Source: Candidatus Omnitrophota bacterium
GTDB lineage: Bacteria > Omnitrophota > Gorgyraeia > B26-G9
Direction: 5' to 3'
Assembly: GCA_022013205.1 (NCBI GenBank)
Contig: JAKLQT010000019.1
Coordinates: forward strand, 1 to 15,429
Length of the DNA: 15,429 nt
Below are positions 8,339 to 14,376 of this stretch, in pieces. A program made the translations under genes and the position numbers. The notes beneath the pieces were generated by a model that was given only the letters and a program-made list of their open reading frames with translations, was not told the DNA's origin and ran no database searches. How positions within the stretch are numbered: the first letter of the stretch is position 1; each line of letters opens with the position of its first letter.

Positions 8339-10015
8339 TTTCAAAGCCATATCTGTTAGATTCTGCGCGCGTGAAGACAACTCTCCCATGGCTGAAGTCA
8401 TATCTGTGATGGATTCAGAAACTGTTATTATAGAACTGGAAGAATCTTTCGCGATATTAACCATGTTTTCAATTGCTTTACGCGCGAGTTCGGAGTTTTT
8501 TATTTGCTCATCACCGGTTTTAGCAATCTGCTGGGCCTGAATCGCGCTATGTTCGGCAGCTTTTAAGATATTGTCCAGGTAAGAGCGGAATTTTTCTATA
8601 ATAATCTTTCCTTCTTCAACGTCATCGGCAGCATTTGACGCTGATATAATTGCCTCAGAAGTCTCTTTCTGCGTTGCGCGTATGATCTCTGAAATCTGTT
8701 CTGCTGAGCGCGCGGAATTTTCCGCTAATTTACGCACTTCTTCAGCAACAACAGAAAATCCCCTCCCGGATTCTCCGGCGCGCGCGGCTTCGATAGCCGC
8801 GTTCAAAGCCAGGAGATTAGTCTGTTGGGCAATGGTAGTGATTACCACAACAATCCGTCCAATTTCCTGGGAACGGGCCCCAAGATTCTGGACAGTTGCT
8901 GTAATATCATGGGCGCTTTCCAGAATACGTATGGTTTTGCTCACCGCCTCTTTAGAAGCAGTCATGCCCTGTTCAGACAACCTTGTTGTTTCCTGGGCAA
9001 GCTTAACGCCTTCATTAGCGTTTAGAGATACCTGCTTAACCGTTGCCGTCATTTTGGCGATAATTGATGAAGCCTCTTCTGACTGTCTTGCCTGGGCATC
9101 GGCCCCCTGGTTTATCTGATGCATTGTCGCGGCAACTGATTCCGCTGAGGCATTTTCTTCCTGAACAACACTGAATACTTCCGTAGCCATGTCATGTATC
9201 TTCTCAGAAGCGGATTTAACTTCCATAACGATTTCCCGCAGGTTATTGCTCATCTCATTAACTGCTATTGCCAGAGTTTCCAGCTCATCATGGGTTTGAA
9301 GCTTTATTATCCTGGTAAGATTTCCCTGAGCAATACCGCGGACATTATTCGAAATAATCGAAAGGGGAGATATAACTTGTTTAAATAAAACATAATACAA
9401 AGGAATTGATAATAGAATAATCCCCACTAAAAACGTCAATAGTACGCTCTTGATTACGTCAACTATCGCTTTTCCTGTAAATTCCTCTGACTGGGCTTTA
9501 AGTTCATTTATCTGCTGATCCGTAGACGCTAATGACTTCCGCAGTAAACTTTTTGTTAAAATTATTTTCGCTTTGCCGATTTTATCGCCGCGTTCGTCTA
9601 TGCAATCACGCTCTAAAGTAAGCAGGTCTTTAACCTCCGCGGAAGGCGCCTCCATCTTAGTCCAGGCTTTATTCCCCCGGTCAAAAACAACCGCGTAAAT
9701 AACCGCCTTATCTTTGACAATGGCCATAACGCTGTTTTGCAAAACCTCATAGTTATAATTCATGAGCGCCAGAGGAGCTACTTCGGTAAGCAAACTAAGA
9801 AGATGTTCTCCTTTTGACGCGAGTTCTGTCTCCAATTCCTTTTCTCTTTGCATCCGCTGTTGAGATAAAAGCTCTTTAGTTTGCATAGACTGTTCTAATA
9901 ATGCGGTACGTTCTTTCTGGACAACAAGAAGCGCCACGCTTAGCATCACAAGTAATATGCCAAAAGCCGCAATAAAAATAATCTTAGTAACTAGTTTTTG
10001 ATGTGTATTTTTCAT
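8303..10015 (-). CDS. Methyl-accepting chemotaxis protein (transmembrane chemoreceptor)
   Basis: The 570-residue receptor has classical topology. A membrane helix at about 12-33 precedes a periplasmic ligand-binding region of about 150 residues (34-183). A second helix (about 186-212) leads into a HAMP domain (about 213-265, with P217 and a DELETLAIAVNEM segment). A long helical signalling domain follows, with the highly conserved hairpin tip at about 388-432 (VVVITTIAQQTNLLALNAAI, then EAARAGESGRGFSVVAEEVR), which binds CheA and CheW. It ends in VEKFIIN without the NWETF-type pentapeptide that tethers CheR/CheB. The sensor region begins with a charged coiled-coil-like stretch and shows no family I can name, so the ligand is unknown. 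The start is the ATG at 10015, behind a near-perfect promoter on the minus strand; the ribosome site AAGAAAG is weak. No other chemotaxis genes are nearby, so it is an orphan receptor, divergently placed next to c-di-GMP-type HD-GYP genes. Confidence 0.95.
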   Translation of the reverse strand: MKNTHQKLVTKIIFIAAFGILLVMLSVALLVVQKERTALLEQSMQTKELLSQQRMQREKELETELASKGEHLLSLLTEVAPLALMNYNYEVLQNSVMAIVKDKAVIYAVVFDRGNKAWTKMEAPSAEVKDLLTLERDCIDERGDKIGKAKIILTKSLLRKSLASTDQQINELKAQSEEFTGKAIVDVIKSVLLTFLVGIILLSIPLYYVLFKQVISPLSIISNNVRGIAQGNLTRIIKLQTHDELETLAIAVNEMSNNLREIVMEVKSASEKIHDMATEVFSVVQEENASAESVAATMHQINQGADAQARQSEEASSIIAKMTATVKQVSLNANEGVKLAQETTRLSEQGMTASKEAVSKTIRILESAHDITATVQNLGARSQEIGRIVVVITTIAQQTNLLALNAAIEAARAGESGRGFSVVAEEVRKLAENSARSAEQISEIIRATQKETSEAIISASNAADDVEEGKIIIEKFRSYLDNILKAAEHSAIQAQQIAKTGDEQIKNSELARKAIENMVNIAKDSSSSIITVSESITDMTSAMGELSSRAQNLTDMALKLQNRVEKFIIN

Positions 10016-10055
10016 TTTTGCTTTCTTAAAAAAATTTAACTTTATTAATATCCTT

Positions 10056-10084
10056 ATTATAGTTTTTACTTACCAAAAGGTCAA
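10056..10084 (-). promoter_or_regulatory. Sigma70-type promoter of the chemoreceptor gene
   Basis: Read on the minus strand: TTGACC (10084-10079), a 17-bp spacer and a perfect TATAAT (10061-10056). The start codon is about 40 bp further on, at 10015. This is a strong housekeeping-type signal, with no sign of a sigma28 motility promoter. Confidence 0.78.
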
Positions 10085-10094
10085 GAGACATTTT

Positions 10095-10123
10095 TTGCAA
10101 AAAGCAAAACCTTATGGTATACT
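10095..10123 (+). promoter_or_regulatory. Sigma70-type promoter of the HD-GYP gene pair
   Basis: TTGCAA (10095-10100), a 17-bp spacer and TATACT (10118-10123) lie about 40 bp before the GTG start at 10163. Its -35 box is only 10 bp from the -35 box of the divergent chemoreceptor promoter, so polymerases or a regulator bound between them would affect both. Confidence 0.7.
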
Positions 10124-10162
10124 TAATCGCCTTTTTCAAATAAGGGGTTAGAAAGGGAGAAA

Positions 10163-10813
10163 GTGGAAAAAAACAGTGTTCCAGAATTCAGCAGTGCGAT
10201 CTACTATTTAGAACAGCACGAGAAGAGTAACAGCTTTCCGGCATGGGTCATCCGGCATCAAAAGGAGGTCTTTTTGCTTGCGTATCATATGGGGGAAATG
10301 CTGGGCCTTAGAAATGAACAGCTGACTGATCTGGCTATTGCCGCGCGGTTTCATGATATCGGGAAAACTCATATTGATGCTGAGATTATCAACCATGAAG
10401 GCGAGCTGAACGAGAATCAAAGATATGCTGTATTTAAGCATGTGCATCAGTCATACGATATTTTGAAGAAAAAGGGGGTTAATTCTAAATCGATACTTGA
10501 CGGGGCGTTTTATCATCACGAAAATTATGATGGTACAGGATATCCTGATAAGTTAAAGGCGGATGAAATACCGATAGAAGCGCAGATTCTGCGTATTGTT
10601 GATTCTTTCAGCGCTATGCTTGGCAGCCGTCCTTATAACAAGCGAAACGAAAAAGATTTTGAGTGGGCGCTCCTGCAGATAGAGGAAAACAGCGGTAGTC
10701 TTTATAATCCTAATCTTGTGGAGGTATTTCTAAAAACAACCGGAAAATTAAAAGCGGAATATGCCGCGTGCGGGGATAATAACAGCCTGCATAATATATT
10801 ATTTGAAAGTTGA
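10163..10813 (+). CDS. Stand-alone HD-GYP domain phosphodiesterase
   Basis: This 216-residue cytoplasmic protein is almost entirely an HD-GYP domain, a metal-dependent family that hydrolyses cyclic di-GMP (sometimes 3'3'-cGAMP). Visible ligands and motifs are H32, H64-D65 within RFHDIGK (K68), H93, H118-H119 in the HHENYDGTGYP signature (GYP at 126-128), and D147 in RIVDSFSAM followed by GSRPY. All expected metal-ligand positions I can place are retained, so it is probably active. It has no receiver, PAS or membrane domain. It starts at GTG 10163, with AGGGAG (10153-10158) at a good distance. The next gene, 45 bp downstream, is a diverged and extended paralogue, so this is a tandem duplication within one operon. 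The divergent neighbour is a chemoreceptor, consistent with control of motility or surface behaviour. Substrate preference cannot be told from sequence alone. Confidence 0.9.
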   Translation: MEKNSVPEFSSAIYYLEQHEKSNSFPAWVIRHQKEVFLLAYHMGEMLGLRNEQLTDLAIAARFHDIGKTHIDAEIINHEGELNENQRYAVFKHVHQSYDILKKKGVNSKSILDGAFYHHENYDGTGYPDKLKADEIPIEAQILRIVDSFSAMLGSRPYNKRNEKDFEWALLQIEENSGSLYNPNLVEVFLKTTGKLKAEYAACGDNNSLHNILFES

Positions 10814-10858
10814 AAAAGCGGTTAAATTAAAACATCTCACTAAGAAAGCTGTATATTT

Positions 10859-12667
10859 ATGAGGAAAATAAATACTACCTTTAATCTGGCAGCGTTTTTT
10901 CTGATGCAGGCATTTATTTTTGTGAATGCCTGTTTTGCTTCAGGGAGCTCTTTTATTAATAAGGTTGAGGGGGATTGCCTTTCTCCCGCGCTGCAGATTG
11001 GAAAGAATAATCTGCCTCAAATATATTTTAGTTTACGTCAGAACGGGGATATTGAAAGCGCAGGCCTCAGACAGCATAAAGAGAATGGAGACTATAAAAA
11101 GCTGCTTGAGCGTCTCATAAAACAGTTTGGCACAGCGGATGAATTGCTTGATGAGATAAAAGTCCGCTATAAAGATGAATTCGGCAGGGCGATAGAAAAT
11201 TTAGAGGAAGAAGAACGGAAATATAGTGCTGATAATGGTGATTGGATTGTAGAGCATGAAAAAGAAGTAACGCTGATGAGCTATTGCATGGGGCGTATCC
11301 TCGGTTTTGGGGAGCGTCGTTTGGCCGGGCTTGTGATTGCCGCGCGGTTTCATGATATTGGTAAATGCGAAAAAGATCCGCGAGCAATTAACAATAAGAG
11401 CCTTTTCACAAGTAACCGTTTCCTTACGAAGCAAGAAAAAGAAAGTGTTTTTGCTGAAATGAATAAGCATTCGGAACGCGCTTATTTTATCTTAGAAGCC
11501 GCGGGAATTAAAGACGAAGTTATTTTAGAGGCTGTACTCAATAATCATGCTAACTTAGACGGCAGCGGATATCCTATTCCGATTACAAGACAGGAAATCC
11601 TGCTTGAAGCAAAAATAAACCGGGTCCCGGATTCTTTCAGCGGGATGCTTGGAAGGCGTCCATATCCCAGGCCTTACCACTCAGTTGAAATGGCTGCGCG
11701 GGAGATTGAAAATAATGTTTATTCCTTATTCGGCCCGCGGGCAGTAAAGACATTTCAAAGCATGCTGAGTGATAAAGAAATTACAAACAGGCGTGAAGAA
11801 TTTTATCATATACCTCTTCGAGAAGGAGCGATATTCAGGGATTTATTAAAAGAAGCAGAAAAGATTGATGCTGTTTATCCTTTTGCCAAAGTTGCCTGCG
11901 GCATTTCAAATAACTGGAACGAAAAACCGTACAGTTTCGCGGTGAATTCAATAGATACACACCGGCACGCGGAAGTAAACCTTATTTTAAAGGTGCTTGA
12001 TGAGCAATTAAGGCGGAGGGGGTTACGTAAACAATACATGAAGCAGCTTAGACAGCTTGAGTTTCTAGCTTATACGGCTAAATTAAATGAATCCGCTGAG
12101 GCAAATACAATTTTGAGAAAATTATTGCAAGCAGCAGGTGATCCGTTTAAGGATAAGGTTATTTATGTGACTTTACGCCCTTGCGAGGCATGTTTTAAAT
12201 TATTGGGCTTGATAGGGATAAAAGAAATATATTACGGTTCAGAGCATGTTGATTCTGATTTTATCTTAAAGAGCGAAAACGCGGCAGAAGAATTGCGCAA
12301 AAAAGGCATGAGAATAGCGCGGGCGCATTTTCACAATGAAGGGGTGCTTGAGCCGAATGAATTGTTCTTTGCCTTTTGCAATCAGCCCGGGTATGAGAAA
12401 ATCACCGAAACGGTTAACAGCTGGTTCGCGGAGATTATTAAGCATACTGATACGCAAAAGCTTTCGATAGATATTATGAAAAAGAAAGAACGTGAATTTG
12501 CAGCTATGCTAGGCTGCCTGCTTGGCAGTCTTGATGCTCAGGCAGATATTAAGCAGGTAAACGAAATACTGCTTCAGGCAAGGGAAACGATAATGGGCCC
12601 CCGCTGTTTAAGACATCCAGAGAGCAGTTCTTTAAATAATCAGGATTTACTATTGCAAGCTATATAA
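10859..12667 (+). CDS. Exported HD-GYP domain fused to a cytidine-deaminase-like zinc domain
   Basis: This 602-residue protein has an unusual architecture. Residues 1-27 look like a signal peptide (basic start, hydrophobic 8-22, CFA-SG cleavage site; C25 in VNAC is a weak lipobox). After a charged linker, an HD-GYP domain at about 128-310 is clearly paralogous to the preceding protein: H133, H165-D166 in ARFHDIGK, H204, D258 in RVPDSFSGM, then GRRPY. The HHE of the signature has become N229-H230-A231 before DGSGYP, so one metal ligand is lost and activity may be changed. From about 340 a deaminase-like fold follows, with H370-A-E372 and TLRPCEAC (C442, C445), the zinc and proton-shuttle motifs of the CDA/dCMP-deaminase/TadA superfamily. 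HAE and PCxxC are 70 residues apart because of a helical insert (about 378-430), much longer than usual. The C-terminal 110 residues are unassigned. Base substrate and true location are unknown; no close Shine-Dalgarno is seen at ATG 10859. Confidence 0.82.
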   Translation: MRKINTTFNLAAFFLMQAFIFVNACFASGSSFINKVEGDCLSPALQIGKNNLPQIYFSLRQNGDIESAGLRQHKENGDYKKLLERLIKQFGTADELLDEIKVRYKDEFGRAIENLEEEERKYSADNGDWIVEHEKEVTLMSYCMGRILGFGERRLAGLVIAARFHDIGKCEKDPRAINNKSLFTSNRFLTKQEKESVFAEMNKHSERAYFILEAAGIKDEVILEAVLNNHANLDGSGYPIPITRQEILLEAKINRVPDSFSGMLGRRPYPRPYHSVEMAAREIENNVYSLFGPRAVKTFQSMLSDKEITNRREEFYHIPLREGAIFRDLLKEAEKIDAVYPFAKVACGISNNWNEKPYSFAVNSIDTHRHAEVNLILKVLDEQLRRRGLRKQYMKQLRQLEFLAYTAKLNESAEANTILRKLLQAAGDPFKDKVIYVTLRPCEACFKLLGLIGIKEIYYGSEHVDSDFILKSENAAEELRKKGMRIARAHFHNEGVLEPNELFFAFCNQPGYEKITETVNSWFAEIIKHTDTQKLSIDIMKKKEREFAAMLGCLLGSLDAQADIKQVNEILLQARETIMGPRCLRHPESSSLNNQDLLLQAI

Positions 12668-12830
12668 GAGAGATTGAAACTATAATTTATTAACATCAGG
12701 CCGATAGAGTAGTTTTCCCATTTTTGGCGGCTAAAAATTTGTAACTATATAGCAGTGAATAAATAGGGAAAAATTAGAAGTAAAAAGATAAGTAAGGGAC
12801 GGTAAAGGAGCTCAAGAAGTAAAGCGAAAC

Positions 12831-12956
12831 CAGATAGGAAGAACAGTTTTAGCTCATTCTCGCCTGACATCCTGTCAGTCTCCGAGGAAAAGGTTGCTTT
12901 TGCTCATCCGTGGCAAAAGCAACCTTTAAAGCCGCAAAAACAATTCTCCCTATCTG
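12831..12956 (+). ncRNA. Candidate structured RNA or palindromic mobile repeat (three-way-junction fold)
   Basis: An outer stem pairs CAGATAGG (12831-12838) with CCTATCTG (12949-12956). It continues through AGAA/TTCT (12840-12843 with 12944-12947) and GTTTT/AAAAC (12846-12850 with 12937-12941), separated by small symmetric mismatches. Inside sit two directly abutting hairpins. One is 12857-12888 (TTCTCG with CGAGGA, capped by CTGACA-TCC-TGTCAG); the other is a perfect 15-bp stem at 12889-12927. Three nested, nearly perfect elements are hard to get by chance. I recognise no known family (not tmRNA, SRP, RNase P or a riboswitch I know). It could be an sRNA, an operon 3' structure or a MITE/REP-like insertion. 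Strand is assigned by the flanking gene and is uncertain. Confidence 0.5.
12889..12927 (+). terminator. Perfect 15-bp hairpin, possible transcription stop
   Basis: The arms 12889-12903 and 12913-12927 are perfect reverse complements around a 9-nt loop. It is the strongest hairpin downstream of the HD-GYP/deaminase gene. It is followed by TTTAAAG rather than a long T run, so its role as an intrinsic terminator is plausible but not typical. It is also an arm of the larger structure at 12831-12956. Confidence 0.4.
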
Positions 12957-13013
12957 CTTCGTATGAAGTTGTGATGTGATTTTAAAAATAGGTAAACTCC
13001 ACAGGCGATACTA

Positions 13014-13042
13014 TTGATTTTAACAGTAGTTTATGCTATTGT
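13014..13042 (+). promoter_or_regulatory. Possible promoter upstream of tRNA-Ser
   Basis: TTGATT (13014-13019), a 17-bp spacer and TATTGT (13037-13042) form a moderate sigma70-like match. A transcript from here would begin with a small hairpin (CACCTT 13045-13050 with AAGGTG 13060-13065) and pass through the T-arm-like repeats into the tRNA. It is the best candidate I see for tRNA expression, but each box has only four of six consensus bases. Confidence 0.35.
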
Positions 13043-13174
13043 AGCACCTTAGATGTACAAAGGTGTTTGTTGTAACACAGCGGAAATGCCCCCGAACCTT
13101 GTCGATTAGGGTAAGGAGTGGAAGATTGAATTATAAGATATCTCTTCCCATGATGGGTTTGTGATATTAAAAAA

Positions 13175-13258
13175 GACCTTTCACTTTAAAAAACAGGGTT
13201 CAAAGTCCTGATATGATTAAAGACCTCTCACCCCAAAAATACGGGGTTCGATGTCCTC
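13175..13258 (+). repeat. Two T-arm-like tandem repeats, period about 47-48 bp
   Basis: Two units share the pattern GACCT-Y-TCAC ... GGGTTC ... GTCCT: one at 13175-13209 and one at 13222-13258. Each ends in a small hairpin: CAGG/CCTG around GGGTTCAAAGT-like loop sequence in the first, and CGGGG/CCTCG in the second. The stem bases differ between copies in a compensatory way. They resemble tRNA T-arms and 3' ends and sit just upstream of a real tRNA. I infer degenerate tRNA remnants, without being able to name the source tRNA. Confidence 0.5.
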
Positions 13259-13282
13259 GAAAAATTTATTTATAAATTTTTC
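13259..13282. repeat. AT-rich perfect palindrome before tRNA-Ser
   Basis: GAAAAATTTAT (13259-13269) and ATAAATTTTTC (13272-13282) are perfect reverse complements with a TT spacer, ending 2 bp before the tRNA. It may be a cruciform-prone or processing site, or part of the tRNA promoter region. Function unknown. Confidence 0.6.
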
Positions 13283-13284
13283 TC

Positions 13285-13370
<86 letters not shown>

Positions 13371-13372
<2 letters not shown>

Positions 13373-13437
13373 TAAACCATTCGACAAAACCTTTGGTTTT
13401 GTCTCAGGTTCATGGCGCAGCCATTGAATGGTTTATG
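13371..13437. repeat. Three-way-junction inverted repeat abutting the tRNA CCA end
   Basis: A perfect 12-bp outer stem (CATAAACCATTC 13371-13382, GAATGGTTTATG 13426-13437) encloses two hairpins. One is a perfect 9-bp stem (13383-13391 with 13395-13403, loop TTT); the other is ATGGC-GCA-GCCAT (13412-13424). The outer arm starts inside the tRNA's own CCA. The fold has the same plan as the larger element at 12831-12956. It may be a transcript stop or processing structure for the tRNA, or the end of a mobile cassette carrying the downstream nuclease gene. Confidence 0.7.
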
Positions 13438-13475
13438 CCATGTACCGGAGGAGCAAAGCGACGACTGGTATAGGG
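13437..13475 (+). repeat. Hairpin between the tRNA-side inverted repeat and the GIY-YIG gene
   Basis: TACCGG (13443-13448) pairs with CTGGTA (13465-13470, one G-U pair). The flanking GCC (13437-13439) and GGC shortly after can extend the stem. The loop holds a purine-rich GAGCAAAGCGACG stretch. It is the third hairpin unit within 100 bp of the tRNA and continues the structured tract up to the nuclease start codon. Confidence 0.45.
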
Positions 13476-13503
13476 CTATATCATTTTAGGATTCGAAAAA
13501 TCT

Positions 13504-13761
13504 ATGTATCACGTATACGTTTTAATCAGCTTAAAAGATAAAAGATTCTATATTGGTTTTAGTGAAGATGTCTTGCAGAGGGTTAAAGAGCATAACTCAG
13601 GCAAGAATGTCAGCACGAAAAACCGACGGCCATTCAAGCTTGTCTATTACGAATCGCACCTGTCAAAACAAGACGCTATGAAGCGGGAGCGATATTTTAA
13701 AACCGCTAAAGGTAAGACAACATTAAAACAAGTATTAAGGAATTCGCTGGCAAAACTATGA
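13504..13761 (+). CDS. Small GIY-YIG nuclease-domain protein
   Basis: The 85-residue protein is a bare GIY-YIG domain of the UPF0213/YhbQ-like size class. The motif reads VYV (4-6) ... YIG (16-18). R26 in LQRVKEHN is the expected catalytic arginine, N31 belongs to the conserved EHNSG turn, and E62 in MKRERYFK is the expected metal-binding glutamate. All expected active-site residues are present, so it is probably a functional metal-dependent nuclease. It has no added DNA-binding domain. ATG 13504 begins the family's usual MYxVYVL start, but no close Shine-Dalgarno is visible. It lies about 130 bp after tRNA-Ser, separated by dense inverted repeats, and is followed by partial copies of the tRNA 3' end. 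That context suggests a selfish, tRNA-associated cassette rather than a housekeeping repair gene. The biological role of this small family is poorly defined. Confidence 0.88.
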   Translation: MYHVYVLISLKDKRFYIGFSEDVLQRVKEHNSGKNVSTKNRRPFKLVYYESHLSKQDAMKRERYFKTAKGKTTLKQVLRNSLAKL

Positions 13762-13773
13762 GCGCAAGAAGCG

Positions 13774-13808
13774 CCTGCCTCGCCATGCTTTGGACGGGTT
13801 CCAATCCC
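13774..13808 (+). repeat. Partial copies of tRNA 3'-end sequence downstream of the GIY-YIG gene
   Basis: CCTGCCTCGCCAT (13774-13786) matches the tRNA-Ser terminus CCTGCCTCTCCGCCAT (13358-13373) apart from a 3-nt gap. Ten bases further on, GGGTTCCAATCCC (13796-13808) matches the T-arm GGGTTCGAATCCC (13347-13359) at 12 of 13 positions. The two pieces are in reversed order relative to the tRNA. They may be att-site-like remnants of insertion at the tRNA; individually they are short and could be chance. Confidence 0.4.
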
Positions 13809-14152
13809 AGTTTCCACAATAATCTTGAGTGATAAATTAACATACCTCTCCTATATTCTCAACAACATATATCATCAGGCAAATACAGCCAACATCAGTT
13901 ATCTACAGATGTGAATTGTCTGTTTTTTGTGGTTTATGTGGTGGGAATGTGGTGAAATCCATGCCCATGTCTGTAATTGCTCGGGTATCCCAGAGTCCTT
14001 ACCGGTGTTCATTTAAAAGCCGCCGCCGCGCCCGAAGGGCGTAACTTCTACTTTGCGTAGACTTGAGTTAAGGTTTTAATAATAATGTTACTCGGATTCT
14101 GTAGACTTATATATATCATAAATATAAAATATTGTCAAACGAAGGAGGAATT
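13809..14152. other. Non-coding stretch with hairpins before the restriction island
   Basis: I see no gene here. It holds a G/T-rich tract at about 13915-13960, a GC-rich hairpin CGCCC-GAA-GGGCG (14029-14041), and directly after it a second hairpin (TAACT 14042-14046 with AGTTA 14066-14070, inner CTAC 14048-14051 with GTAG 14057-14060). The composition then becomes AT-rich up to the regulator gene. The hairpins could end transcription from the tRNA/GIY-YIG side. Confidence 0.5.
14057..14108. promoter_or_regulatory. Candidate operator: repeated GTAGACTT boxes upstream of the controller gene
   Basis: GTAGACTT occurs at 14057-14064 and again at 14101-14108, 44 bp apart (about four helical turns), 45-95 bp before the start of an XRE controller-type regulator. 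Controller proteins of restriction-modification systems usually bind paired GACT-containing boxes in front of their own gene. This is only a positional candidate; the palindromic half-sites are not obvious. Confidence 0.25.
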
Positions 14153-14359
14153 ATGCCTAACATATTAAAACAATTTGGTGATAAGGTTCGGTCTAATCGC
14201 TTAAAGAAAAATCTTTCACAAGAGAAGCTTGCTGAGTTATCGGGCCTTCATCGCACCTATATAGGGCAAATAGAAAGTGGAAAAAGAAATATTGCTTTAA
14301 AAAATATTAATAAATTGGCGAAAGCGCTAAAAATTTCAGTCAAAGAATTATTTACTTAA
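14153..14359 (+). CDS. XRE-family controller-type transcriptional regulator (C protein-like)
   Basis: The 68-residue protein is a single lambda-repressor-like helix-turn-helix domain. The HTH core is LSQEKLAELSGLHRTYIGQIESGKRN (about residues 21-46), followed by IALKNINKLAKALKISVKELF. This is the pattern of small C proteins that time restriction-modification expression by binding their own promoter as dimers. The start is ATG 14153, placed 6 nt after AAGGAGG; the in-frame TTG at 14132 lies upstream of that ribosome site and is not used. The restriction endonuclease gene begins 17 bp downstream with its own GAGG site, so the two form a C-R operon. Codon use is AT-rich like its downstream partner and unlike the metabolic genes to the left. 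The same fold is common in phage and plasmid repressors, but the neighbour makes the controller role likely. Confidence 0.85.
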   Translation: MPNILKQFGDKVRSNRLKKNLSQEKLAELSGLHRTYIGQIESGKRNIALKNINKLAKALKISVKELFT

Positions 14360-14376
14360 TTAATGAGGATTGTAAA

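Noticed and set aside
1..13000. Depletion of GGCC as a sign of long-term exposure to a HaeIII-type system
   Set aside because: GGCC is present at several places (for example in the first 170 bases and in the oxidoreductase gene), so there is no visible avoidance; I did not count it formally.
13078..13120. SRP-RNA-like CCGAACCTTGTC ... AAGGAG segment
   Set aside because: The GGAA-type tetraloop and the conserved asymmetric loop of SRP helix 8 are absent and no long flanking stem is seen.
14132..14152. Upstream TTG start for the controller-type regulator
   Set aside because: It lies before AAGGAGG, which is correctly spaced for ATG 14153.
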